Shown here: positions 46,400-55,246 of the stretch, in pieces
Layout: the number at the start of each line of letters is the position of its first letter
Numbering within the stretch: the stretch's first letter is position 1
NCBI GenBank assembly: GCA_025054695.1
Contig: JANWZI010000008.1
Location: 1 to 64,000 of the forward strand
Origin: Myxococcota bacterium
Lineage (GTDB): Bacteria > Myxococcota_A > Polyangia > Polyangiales > JANWZI01
DNA length: 64,000 bases
Direction of reading: 5' to 3'
Translations under genes and position numbers: made by a program
The notes under the pieces: model-generated
The model's input: only the letters and a program-made list of their open reading frames with translations
Told to the model about the DNA's origin: nothing
The model's database searches: none

Positions 46400-48161
46400 G
46401 GTTCCTCCGCGTGCTGTGTGGCGCCTTGCCGCCGGGGGCGGTCGGCGCCGGCCGGGGAGAGTGTACCGCAGCCTCGCTCGGAGCGGTCGCCGGCGCCGCA
46501 GGGGCCGGAGCGCTCGCGCGCGCCGCGCGATCGAGACGTTCGAAATGTCGGGTGACGATGTGCTGCTGGACGATGCCGAGCACGCTGTTGGTCGCCATGT
46601 ACAGGCACAGCCCCGCCGGCAGGAACAGCATGAAGAGCGTGATCATGGCCGGCATCGCGTACAGCATGATCTTCGCCTGGAGGGGATCCATCGTCGTCGG
46701 CGTGATCTTCTGCTGCACGAACATGAGCACACCCAGCAGCAGCGGCAGCACGAAGTAGGGGTCGGGAGCCGACAGGTCCGTCCACCACAGCGCGAAGTCC
46801 GCGTGATACAGCTCGACGTTGGTCGAAAGCGACGCATAGAAAGCGAACCACACCGGCAGCTGCGCGAGCGTCGGCAGGCACCCCGCGGCGGGATTGACGC
46901 CGTGGCGGCGGTACAGTTCCATGATCGCCGCCCCCTTCTTCTCGCGGTCGTCGCCGTATCGCGCCTGGATGGCGTCGAGCTCGGGTTTCAGTCGCCGCAT
47001 CGCGGCGAACGAGCGAAGCTGCTGCACCGTCAGCGGAAGCAGGGCGATCCGCACGAGCACCGTCATCAGGATGATGGCGAGGCCCCAGTTGCCGACGAGC
47101 CCGTACAACTCGGCGAGCAGCCGGACGAGCCAGTCCGCGATGGTCGAGAACCAGCCTCGGTCGACCGCATCGAGCAGCCCGTGACCGGCTGCGGCCAGCG
47201 CCGCCGTCTCCTTGGGCCCGACGTAGCCGAGCACGCGGAACGTGGTCTGCCCGCCCGGCGGGATCTCGACGACGCGTCCGACGAGGCGCACCTCGAACAG
47301 GGTCCCTTGCGGCTGCGCGGCGCTCGGACGATCTTCGGCGCGTACCCAGCACGCCTCGGCGGGCTCGCCGACGGCCGCGACGAGCATCGCGAAGTAGGTG
47401 TTCTCGACGCCGGCGAAGCGCACGCCCGGACCGTGGTTCTGCCCGCCGTAGGCGTCCTCGCGACCGAAGCGCTCGACGCGGTCGGAGAGCGCGCACACGC
47501 CGTGGGCGATGCGCGGCGAGGGGGCCGCGAAGAAACCGCCGCCCTCGTGCTCGCGCGGCACCCAGTGGAAGACGCCGGTGCGGGCGCGCACCCGACGGGG
47601 CGAGTTTCCGAGGTTCTCCACGCGGATCGTCGACCAGAGCTGGTAGTCGCCCCTCGCCTCGAGCTTGCGCGTGACGCGCACGCCGTCACCCTCCCAGCGC
47701 AGGCGGACCGCCGATGCGCCGAGCGGTTCGAGCTGCCATGTCGCGTCCGGCGGAAGGGAGATGCCCACCAGCTCGACGCGGAACGGCAGGTATGCCTCCT
47801 TGTCGGTGCTGACCATCTCAAGGGGGCGCCCCGTGCTCGTATCCTCGTACCGCTCCGAGAGCAGCGTCGCGCTGCGCAAGCCGCCGTTGAGACTGGAGAC
47901 GGTGGCCCGGATCGAGCGGCTCTCGATCGTCGCCCTTCGTTCGATCGCGCGTCGCTCACGCTCGCGCCGCGCGCGATCTTGCGCGGCGAGGGCCGTTCGC
48001 GCGGTGGCTTTCGTCGTAGTGGATGGGCCTGCGGGCGTCGCCGACGGTGCGGTCGTCGCGGGCGCGTCCGACGGCGGTCGCAGCAGCAGCCACGAGCCGA
48101 GCCCGAGGGCGATCGCGACGAGGCCGACGACGACGAACGCGGCCCGGCGGTCAGCCGGCAC
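46386..48161 (-). CDS. yidC: Membrane protein insertase YidC
   Basis: 591-aa inner-membrane insertase of the proteobacterial type. The first helix lies near the N-terminus ([19 protein letters not shown]). A large periplasmic domain (about 75-345) precedes the conserved core (about 360-555): [54 protein letters not shown]. The C-terminal tail is basic and Ala/Pro-rich, suited to ribosome contact. It overlaps yidD by 11 bp and jag by 14 bp. Confidence 0.96.
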
Positions 48162-48390
48162 GGCACCCTCCGTCGGATGGGTCGGGCGGCGGGTCGTGCC
48201 CTCCCGGATGCCACGGATGGCAGCGCAACAGCCGGCGCGACCCGAGCCAGACGCCGCGGAGCAGACCGAATCGTTCGATGCAGCACGCCGTGTAGCGCGA
48301 GCAGCTCGGATCGAAGCGGCAGACGGGCCCGAGCAGCGGCGAGACGGTCCGCTGGTATAGGCGGATGAGCCACAGCGCGAGCGTCTTCAC
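48151..48390 (-). CDS. yidD: Membrane protein insertion efficiency factor YidD
   Basis: 79-aa YidD. The family sequence is present: [37 protein letters not shown], then [20 protein letters not shown]. The GTG at 48390 overlaps the rnpA stop (GTGA). It helps YidC-dependent insertion, in line with its place between rnpA and yidC. Conserved cysteines ([14 protein letters not shown]) are intact. Confidence 0.95.
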   Translation of the reverse strand: MKTLALWLIRLYQRTVSPLLGPVCRFDPSCSRYTACCIERFGLLRGVWLGSRRLLRCHPWHPGGHDPPPDPSDGGCRAG

Positions 48391-48776
48391 GTTCGACCCC
48401 GCGGTCGGGTGGGTGCGCGGAGCACGTGCGCCACGGCGTCCAGCTCCGCGAGCAGCGCCCGGGCATTCAGTCGCTCCGCTCCGGGTCGCGCGGCGAGCAC
48501 GACGTCGCAGGCGGAGGGGAAGCGGTCGCGGTGCCGGCGGAAGACCTCGCGCGCGATCCGTCGAAATCGGTTCCTGTCCACCGCGCGCCGCAGCACGCGC
48601 CTCGCGGCGATCACGGCGAGCCGCGTGCGCTGCTCGCCGGCCTCGCGCTCGAGCCACTGTACGATCAGGCTGGGCGTCGCCACCCGCCGCCCCCGGCGTC
48701 GAACCGCCTCCACGGCGTTGCGATCCCGGACCCGATCGGCGCGCCGGAACGTCGCGCGAGGCGCGCGCGCCTGCAT
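48387..48776 (-). CDS. rnpA: Ribonuclease P protein component
   Basis: 129-aa basic protein subunit of RNase P, which trims the 5' end of tRNAs. The conserved RNR-type motif reads [18 protein letters not shown], and [13 protein letters not shown] precedes it. It lies six bases downstream of rpmH, the usual order, and is coupled to yidD. The N-terminal 20 residues are Arg-rich, and a slightly later start cannot be excluded. Confidence 0.94.
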   Translation of the reverse strand: MQARAPRATFRRADRVRDRNAVEAVRRRGRRVATPSLIVQWLEREAGEQRTRLAVIAARRVLRRAVDRNRFRRIAREVFRRHRDRFPSACDVVLAARPGAERLNARALLAELDAVAHVLRAPTRPRGRT

Positions 48777-48782
48777 GGCCCG

Positions 48783-48932
48783 CTACTTCTTGTAGACGCT
48801 CACCGCCAGCCGCTTGCGGCCCTTGCGGCGTCGGTTCGAGAGCACCCTGCGGCCGGTGGCGGTCTTCATGCGAGCGCGGAAGCCGTGGGTGCGCAGGCGG
48901 CGCGTCCGGTGCGGTTGATAGGTGCGCTTCAC
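48783..48932 (-). CDS. rpmH: 50S ribosomal protein L34
   Basis: 49-aa L34 with the invariant sequence [20 protein letters not shown] followed by [15 protein letters not shown]. It starts at GTG 48932; a longer frame upstream lacks conservation. First gene of the rpmH-rnpA-yidD-yidC-jag cluster. dnaA, often next door and marking the origin, is not here: purB diverges upstream, and I see no DnaA boxes in the 127-bp gap. Confidence 0.97.
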   Translation of the reverse strand: MKRTYQPHRTRRLRTHGFRARMKTATGRRVLSNRRRKGRKRLAVSVYKK

Positions 48933-49059
48933 CAGAGCCTCCGGAAACGGGCGGGAACGAAGCACGCGCGCGACGGGGTGTCAAGGCGCGTAACCCCAGG
49001 ATCGGCGGCGCGGGTCGCTCGCGAGGCGGCCCGCGCTCTGGTAGCGTGCCGCCGCGTCC

Positions 49060-50385
49060 GTGATTCCGCGCTATCGCGTGCCCGAGCTCGAGGCGCTCTG
49101 GTCGACGCGACACCGCTACGAGGTCTGGTTCGACGTCGAGCTCGCGGCCTGCGCGGCCATGGAGCGCGCGGGACTGGTGCCGCCGGGTACGGCATCGGCG
49201 CTGGTACCGTTGCGCGAGCGGATCGATCCCGACGCCATCGAGCGGCTCGAGCAGGTCGGGCGCCACGACGTGATCGCGTTCCTCACGCACCTCGAGCAGT
49301 TGGGCGGGGAGCCGGCCCGCTGGCTCCACCGCGGGCTGACTTCGTCGGACGTCGTCGACACGGCTTTGGCGATCCTGCTGCGCGACGCCGCCGACGCGCT
49401 GCTCGGGCGCTTGCAGACGCTCGGCGAGGTGCTCGCGGGCCTCGTCGAGACGCACCGGCGCACGCCCGTCATCGGTCGCACGCACGGGATGCACGCCGAG
49501 CCGCTGCGCTTCGGCCAGGTGCTCGCCGGGCATCTGGCCGAACTGACGCGCGCGCGACGACGACTGCGCGAGGCGCGTGCGGTCGTCGCGGTCGGCAAGC
49601 TCGCCGGGGCGGTGGGTACCTACGCACACCTCTCCCCGGACGTCGAGGCCGACGCGCTCGGTACGCTCGGTCTGCGCCCCGAGACGGTTCCGACGCAGGT
49701 CGTCGCGCGCGACCGGCATGCGGAGTTCTTCGTCGCGCTCGCGCTGCTCGCGGCGGCCATCGAGCGGCTCGCGACGAACCTGCGCCACGGCCAACGATCC
49801 GAGGTCGGCGAGCTGGAGGAGCCGTTCGGCCGCGGACAGAAGGGCTCGAGCGCGATGCCGCACAAGCGCAACCCCGTGCTGGCCGAGAACCTTTGCGGAC
49901 TGGCGCGCCTGGTGCGCGCCGCCGTCGCACCGGCCCTGGAAAACATCGTGCTGTGGCACGAAAGGGACATCAGTCACTCCTCGGTCGAGCGCGTGCTTGC
50001 GCCCGACGTGACCACGTTGGTCGCGTTCATGCTCGAGCGCGCGACGCAGATCCTCCGCGGTCTGACCGTGCGCGCGGACCGCATGGCGGCGAACCTCGAG
50101 CGGACGGGCGGATTGTGGGCGAGCGAAGGCGTCCTGCTCGCGCTCGTCGAGGCCGGCATGGGACGCCAGCAGGCGTACGAGCTCGTGCAGAGGGCCGCGC
50201 TCGAATGTTTTGAGGGCCGTGGCGCGTTCGTCGACCGGTTGCTCGCCGAGCCCGCGGTCGCGGCCCGGATCGACCGGGATGCGCTGCGCGACGCGGTGGA
50301 CCTCGACCGGGCGCTGCGGCACGGGGACCGGGTCATCGACAGGGCCCTGGCCGCGTTCCGCGAGTCGGAGGGGTCGGCATCGTGA
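49060..50385 (+). CDS. purB: Adenylosuccinate lyase
   Basis: 441-aa PurB, which splits SAICAR and adenylosuccinate in purine synthesis, releasing fumarate. The N-terminus [15 protein letters not shown], then [25 protein letters not shown] and the catalytic signature [11 protein letters not shown] (about 262-272) are all present. It starts at GTG 49060 and overlaps purC by GTGA, so consecutive steps of the pathway are coupled. Length matches the family. Confidence 0.97.
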   Translation: MIPRYRVPELEALWSTRHRYEVWFDVELAACAAMERAGLVPPGTASALVPLRERIDPDAIERLEQVGRHDVIAFLTHLEQLGGEPARWLHRGLTSSDVVDTALAILLRDAADALLGRLQTLGEVLAGLVETHRRTPVIGRTHGMHAEPLRFGQVLAGHLAELTRARRRLREARAVVAVGKLAGAVGTYAHLSPDVEADALGTLGLRPETVPTQVVARDRHAEFFVALALLAAAIERLATNLRHGQRSEVGELEEPFGRGQKGSSAMPHKRNPVLAENLCGLARLVRAAVAPALENIVLWHERDISHSSVERVLAPDVTTLVAFMLERATQILRGLTVRADRMAANLERTGGLWASEGVLLALVEAGMGRQQAYELVQRAALECFEGRGAFVDRLLAEPAVAARIDRDALRDAVDLDRALRHGDRVIDRALAAFRESEGSAS

Positions 50386-51380
50386 CGGTGCGTCGGGAGT
50401 TGCTCGCGCGCGGGCTCGGGCTGACCCTCGAGACGGCGGACTTGCCCGGGCTCGGCACGCCGCAGCGGGGCAAGGTACGCGAGGGCTACCGGCTGACCGA
50501 CGGGACGCGCCTGCTGGTCACGACGGACCGGGTGAGCGCCTTCGACCGCGTGCTCGGGACGCTTCCGTTCAAGGGGCAGGTTCTCAACGGCCTGTCGGCC
50601 TGGTGGTTCCGACAGACGGCGTCCCTCGTGCCCAATCACCTGATCGACGTGCCCGACCCTCAGGCGATGCGGGTGATCGACTGCACGCCGCTGCCCGTGG
50701 AATTCGTGGTGCGCGCGTATCTGACCGGGGTGACGAGCACGAGCATCTGGACGCATTACGCGCGCGGCGAACGTGAGTTCTGCGGTCACCGACTGCCCGA
50801 TGGGCTGCGCAAGAACGAGCCGCTGCCGCGCCCGATCCTGACCCCGAGTACGAAGGCGTCGCACGGCGCACACGACGTCTCGGTCTCGCGCGAGCGACTG
50901 CTCGCGGCTGGGGCCGTCACGTCCGACGAACTGGACCAGGTCGAGCCGATGGTTCTCGCCTTGTTCGAGCAGGGTCGGCGCGTGTGCGCCGAGCGGGGCC
51001 TGCTTCTGGTCGACACGAAGTACGAGATCGGCCGCACCACGGACGGCCGGCTTGTGGTCATCGACGAGGTGCACACGCCGGACAGCTCGCGATTTTGGCG
51101 CGCGTCGACGTACGAGGATCGATTGCGCGCGGGGCTCGAGCCCGAATCGCTCGACAAGGAGTGGCTGCGACGCTGGCTCGTCGAGCGCGGCTATCGCGGG
51201 GAGGGCGAGCCGCCGCGGCTCAACGACGAAGTGCGGATCGAGGCCGCCGGCCGGTACGTCGAGGTGTTCGAGGCGCTCACGGGCCGCCCGTTCGAACCGG
51301 ACCTCGAGCCCCCGCTCGAGCGGTTGCGCCGAAACGTCGCGTCGCTCGTCGGTTCCGACCGGGCCGGCCCTGTTGCTTGA
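50382..51380 (+). CDS. purC: SAICAR synthase
   Basis: 332-aa PurC, which condenses CAIR with aspartate using ATP. Motifs include [51 protein letters not shown] and [15 protein letters not shown]. It is the longer type, similar to yeast and many Gram-negative forms. It starts at GTG 50382 inside the purB end. Its stop is followed after 36 bp by a CTCGGN array. Confidence 0.96.
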   Translation: MTVRRELLARGLGLTLETADLPGLGTPQRGKVREGYRLTDGTRLLVTTDRVSAFDRVLGTLPFKGQVLNGLSAWWFRQTASLVPNHLIDVPDPQAMRVIDCTPLPVEFVVRAYLTGVTSTSIWTHYARGEREFCGHRLPDGLRKNEPLPRPILTPSTKASHGAHDVSVSRERLLAAGAVTSDELDQVEPMVLALFEQGRRVCAERGLLLVDTKYEIGRTTDGRLVVIDEVHTPDSSRFWRASTYEDRLRAGLEPESLDKEWLRRWLVERGYRGEGEPPRLNDEVRIEAAGRYVEVFEALTGRPFEPDLEPPLERLRRNVASLVGSDRAGPVA

Positions 51381-51416
51381 CGGCCGTTCGGACGCGGGAA
51401 GGGAGTGCGGCGCGGA

Positions 51417-51628
51417 CTCGGAATCGGGCTCGGATCACCCTCGGCGGTCGGGTCGATCGATGGCGGTTGAAACTCGGACTCGGAGCCCGGCTCGGGCGCT
51501 GTCTCGGATTCGGCCTCGGACCCCGACTCCGAGCCCGATTCGGCCTCGGGTTCTGACTCGGTCCCGGTCTCGGCCTCGGACCGTGGCTTCGACTCGGACT
51601 CGGTCTTTGAGCTGGACTCGGGCTCGGA
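51417..51628. repeat. CTCGGN hexamer array, more degenerate (locus 6 of 7)
   Basis: About 30 hexamers in two blocks, separated by a 35-bp non-matching stretch near 51435-51470. Many units have diverged (gcccgg, cgctgt, ccccga, ttctga) between intact ones, so it looks older than locus 5. It occupies most of the 287-bp gap between the convergent ends of purC and the pilin-like gene. Confidence 0.85.
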
Positions 51629-51667
51629 TTTCGCGACACCGGTCGAGAACGTCGACCCGTGTCGCCC

Positions 51668-52222
51668 TCACTCCGTGCGGTCGCGTTCGTGGAGCACTCC
51701 GGCGGCGATCAGGCGTCCGTCCCGACCGTCCCATACGCGCTCGAAACGGGAGAGCGAGCCGTCGCCGTCGAGGTCACCCTCCGCGTAGGCCGTCGCGAGC
51801 GACCGGCCTTCGAGCCCACAGCCACTGGGCTCGACCCGCAGTCCGTAGCGAAACCGGATCGGTGCGTCGAATCGAAAGCCCAGTGCCCGCCAGGTCGCGG
51901 CGCCGATGGCCTCGTCGGCCTGCGGGTCGACGTCCACGGGATTCGCGCTCGGACGCTCGGGTACAGGACCGGCCGTCGGCGGGAGGCAACGCGACTGCGG
52001 GCCATCGGCCGAGGGGTGCTCCCGCTCGTAGTAGGCGGCCGCCGCCCGTCCGATGCGCGCGAGCTGGTGCGGAACCTCGGCGAGCATGCTCGTGCGCACC
52101 GTTCGGACGAACGCCGGAACGCCGGCTGCGAGAAGCCCTGCCGTCACTGCGATCAGGACGACGAGCTCGAGGGCGCTCGGTCGGCGCGGACGCCGCGGCC
52201 CCGACGGGGCGAGGTCGGTCAT
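51668..52222 (-). CDS. Type IV pilin-like protein with degenerate processing site
   Basis: 184-aa protein with an N-terminal pilin-like helix (about 15-40: SALELVVLIAVTAGLLAAGV) keeping the key Glu (E19, position 5 of mature pilins), then PAFVRTVRT as in pseudopilins. The Gly before the cleavage site is replaced, so prepilin peptidase may not cut it. The globular part has Cys pairs and an EF-hand-like EGDLDGDGSLSRFE (about 147-160). Its ATG overlaps the stop of the PEGA kinase (ATGA), so it is co-expressed with the kinase and could be its partner or substrate. This reading is inference from the N-terminal helix. Confidence 0.72.
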   Translation of the reverse strand: MTDLAPSGPRRPRRPSALELVVLIAVTAGLLAAGVPAFVRTVRTSMLAEVPHQLARIGRAAAAYYEREHPSADGPQSRCLPPTAGPVPERPSANPVDVDPQADEAIGAATWRALGFRFDAPIRFRYGLRVEPSGCGLEGRSLATAYAEGDLDGDGSLSRFERVWDGRDGRLIAAGVLHERDRTE

Positions 52223-55152
52223 CCGCCGCCGGGCGTCAGCGTCAGCACGAGCGTCTCGGTTTGACCCGCACGGATGGTGACCTCTCGGGTCTCGCGGATG
52301 TTGAAATCGCTGTTGACGAACGTGACCCGGTGTCGGCCCGCGCGCAGCGGGATGTTCATCTGGGGCGTATTGCCGATGAGCTCACCGTCGACGAAGACCT
52401 GCGACCAGGGACGCGTGTTGACGCGCAGCGTTCCCATTCCCCCGCCACTCTCCTCCGACGGATTGGTCACTTCGGCGACCTGCGTGCCGGTTCCGGTCTC
52501 GGTCCGGTCGCCCGCGCCCCGTGGCCCCGTGCCCCGCCCTCCGCCCAGTGCCCGCACGCCCGCGCCCGTCCCCGCCGCGAGCCGCACGAGCCCCGCCCGC
52601 ACCTCGTGCTCCTCGCGTCCCGGCGGGATGCTCAGTGTTCCGGTCCATGTCTCGTGTTGCGCGAGACTCATCTCCACGGTCCACGCATCGCCCGTCAGCT
52701 CGACGTCCGCGCTCGTGGGCGTGGTGCCCACGATGCGCCGCTCGCTGCCGCGCAACAGCGCGACGCGCGCGCCTGGCGGATCCGAGACGAAGCGCACCGA
52801 AGCGGAGCGCTGCGCGAGCTCGGCACGCGGTAGCTCGACGACCTGACCGGCCGCGATCTGCACTTGCGTCTGCCAGGGCGTGTAGCGGCTTCCGTGCTCG
52901 ACGCGGATCGTATAGGTGCCCGGCGTCAGGTCCGTAACGACGACCGGGGTCCGCTGCGGCAGCTCGCGGCCATCGACGAGCACCCGGGCGCCGGACGGCG
53001 TGCTGTCGAGGCGGAAGCCCGTACCTGCCGCCGGGGACGACGTGCCCGCGCTGCCGCCGCGTTCCGGCTCCAGCACGACGGTGGGCAGGACGAGCGTCTG
53101 GCCGGGCTGGACCTCGACCTGCATCGACCACGTGCGGAACCCCGGCTTGCGGATTTCGAGCAGATGCATCGATCCGGGCTCGACGTTCGGGATGACGAAG
53201 GGACTGGACAGCGCGGGTACCGGCCGCTCGTCGAAGACAACCACCGGGTCGACGGGTACCGTGGTCAGGTGAATCGTCCCCGGAGACTTCTGCAAGAAAA
53301 GGAACCAGATCGCCGCGGCGCCGCCGCCGACGACCAGGGCCCCGACGGCGACCCAGAGCGGCCAAGCGGGGCGCGTGCGGCTCGCGCGGGCACCGCGCTC
53401 GATCGCCGTGGTCGCGGTCGGCTCGCGACGCGCCGGCAGGTCGAAGGGGCTGGGAGCTCCGAGCGCGCTCGACGAGATCGGCTGAGGGGTCGGTGCGATG
53501 GGCGGCGTGGGACGCGCCACGGAGGGAGGTGGCGCGATCACCGGACCGGCCGCGCCGGGCACGGGAGCGGGAAGAACGCCGACCGGCGCGGGAGCCGCGG
53601 AGGCGGACGCCGTGGGGACGGCCGCGCCGAGGAAGGGTGCCGCCGCACGTGGCATGGGGGCTGGCTCGACGGCGGGAGCGACGGCGACGGACGGCATCGT
53701 TCCTGGCGAGGAAGAGAGCGTGCCTTCCGGTTTGTCGTAGATCTGCGTCGAGAGCTCCTCGTCGTCCCAGTCCATCTCGATCGCGGCGGGTGGGGGCGCG
53801 ATCGCGGCGGCCGGTGGTGCTGCCCCCACGGCAGGGACCGCAGCGGGCGTTGCGGGTCGCGAGGTCGAAGCTGCAGCCACGTCCGGCAGACTGGTTCGTG
53901 CGACCACGGCCGAGGTTGCCGGGGACATCGGAACTGCGGGCGATGGACCGGACGCCCGTGCCTGTGGCGGTGGCGGCGGTGGAGGCGCGCCCACGCCAAG
54001 CATCGTGACCTTGCCGCGCCGGGGCGGTGGCGCGGTCGGTCCGGCCGATCCGCCGGCGGGAAGCGATCCCGACGCCCCGGCCGATGGTCCCGAAGCAGGC
54101 GGTGTCGGTCGCGGTGGCGGTGGCCCGGGCGTGGCACGGTCGGCCTGTGCGTCCGGGGCGGCTTCGAAGCCGGCGGCGCTCATATCGAGCTTGCGATACT
54201 GCTCGTCGCGGGCGCTCTCCTTGGCGATCTCGTCGGCGAACGCCTTTCGCATGTAGGCCGCGAGATCCTTGGGCGCGAAGAAATTGCCCGACGTGTACAT
54301 GAAGGATTGCAGATCGTCGTGCAGATCGAGCGCAGTCTGGTAACGGTCGTCGGGGTCGCGCGCGAGCGCCTTGAGCACGATCTGCTCGAGCTCCTCCGGG
54401 ATGCGTCGGTTGTAGGTGCTCGGCGGCATGATCTCGACGTTGCGCACCTTCTCGAGCGTCGAGAAGTCGCTCTCGCCGACGAAGAGCCGTTCGCCGGTCA
54501 GCAGTTCGTACAGCACGATGCCCACGGAGAACACGTCGCTGCGCCGATCCAGGGGCAGACCGCGGACCTGTTCCGGCGACATGTAGCCGAACTTGCCCTT
54601 GAGGATGCCCGCTTGGGTCTTGCCGGCCTTGCTCGCCGCCTTGGCGATGCCGAAATCGACGATCTTGACCTCGCCGTCGTACGAGACGAGCACGTTTTGC
54701 GGCGAGACGTCGCGGTGGACGATGTGAAGGTCGCGGCCGCTGGTGTCCTTCTTGTTGTGCGCGTAGTCGAGGCCCTCGCACACCTTCATCATGACGAAGC
54801 AGGCCATCGGCACGGGGATCGGTTCGCCCCGCTTTCGCGCGCGGTCAAAGATCGTGCGCAGGTCCTTGCCCTGCACGTATTCCATCGCGATGTAGTAGCT
54901 GTCGCCGACGATCCCGAGGTCGAAGACGTGCGCGATGTTCGCGTGGGTCAACAGCGCCGCGATCTTCGCCTCGTCGATGAACATCGTGATGAATTCTTTG
55001 TCTTCCGCGATCGACGGGAGGATCCGCTTGACCGCGACCAGACGCTCGAAACCCTCGACGCCGAACGACTTGGCCTTGAACACCTCGGCCATGCCGCCGA
55101 CGTTGATGCGCTCGAGCAGCAGGTACTTGCCGAACGGGATGGGCTTCTTCAC
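52219..55152 (-). CDS. Membrane Ser/Thr kinase with four C-terminal PEGA repeats
   Basis: 977-aa Hanks-type kinase. The kinase domain (about 8-290) has INVGGMAEVF, K42 in AVKRIL, the catalytic loop IVHRDVSPQN (D148) and DFG (166-168). A long Pro/Ala/Gly linker (about 330-585) precedes a membrane helix at about 594-619 (VAVGALVVGGGAAAIWFLFL). Four PEGA-type repeats follow outside (LTTVPVDPVVVFD, LDSTPSGARVLVDG, FVSDPPGARVALL, VNTRPWSQVFVDGELIG). PEGA repeats bind surface or cell-wall structures, so the outside part may sense the envelope. It is 94 bp downstream of the aminopeptidase gene on the same strand. Confidence 0.95.
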   Translation of the reverse strand: MKKPIPFGKYLLLERINVGGMAEVFKAKSFGVEGFERLVAVKRILPSIAEDKEFITMFIDEAKIAALLTHANIAHVFDLGIVGDSYYIAMEYVQGKDLRTIFDRARKRGEPIPVPMACFVMMKVCEGLDYAHNKKDTSGRDLHIVHRDVSPQNVLVSYDGEVKIVDFGIAKAASKAGKTQAGILKGKFGYMSPEQVRGLPLDRRSDVFSVGIVLYELLTGERLFVGESDFSTLEKVRNVEIMPPSTYNRRIPEELEQIVLKALARDPDDRYQTALDLHDDLQSFMYTSGNFFAPKDLAAYMRKAFADEIAKESARDEQYRKLDMSAAGFEAAPDAQADRATPGPPPPRPTPPASGPSAGASGSLPAGGSAGPTAPPPRRGKVTMLGVGAPPPPPPPQARASGPSPAVPMSPATSAVVARTSLPDVAAASTSRPATPAAVPAVGAAPPAAAIAPPPAAIEMDWDDEELSTQIYDKPEGTLSSSPGTMPSVAVAPAVEPAPMPRAAAPFLGAAVPTASASAAPAPVGVLPAPVPGAAGPVIAPPPSVARPTPPIAPTPQPISSSALGAPSPFDLPARREPTATTAIERGARASRTRPAWPLWVAVGALVVGGGAAAIWFLFLQKSPGTIHLTTVPVDPVVVFDERPVPALSSPFVIPNVEPGSMHLLEIRKPGFRTWSMQVEVQPGQTLVLPTVVLEPERGGSAGTSSPAAGTGFRLDSTPSGARVLVDGRELPQRTPVVVTDLTPGTYTIRVEHGSRYTPWQTQVQIAAGQVVELPRAELAQRSASVRFVSDPPGARVALLRGSERRIVGTTPTSADVELTGDAWTVEMSLAQHETWTGTLSIPPGREEHEVRAGLVRLAAGTGAGVRALGGGRGTGPRGAGDRTETGTGTQVAEVTNPSEESGGGMGTLRVNTRPWSQVFVDGELIGNTPQMNIPLRAGRHRVTFVNSDFNIRETREVTIRAGQTETLVLTLTPGGG

Positions 55153-55246
55153 GCGGTGCCTCTGCCACCGCCTCCGGCCTCTCCGCCGGGCAGCGGCGCC
55201 AACCGGTGCGGCCAGCCATCAGTGTACCGGCCGTGCACAGCGCGCG

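Noticed and set aside
48933-49059. Chromosome origin near rpmH
   Set aside because: No DnaA boxes or AT-rich segment in the 127-bp gap, and dnaA is absent.
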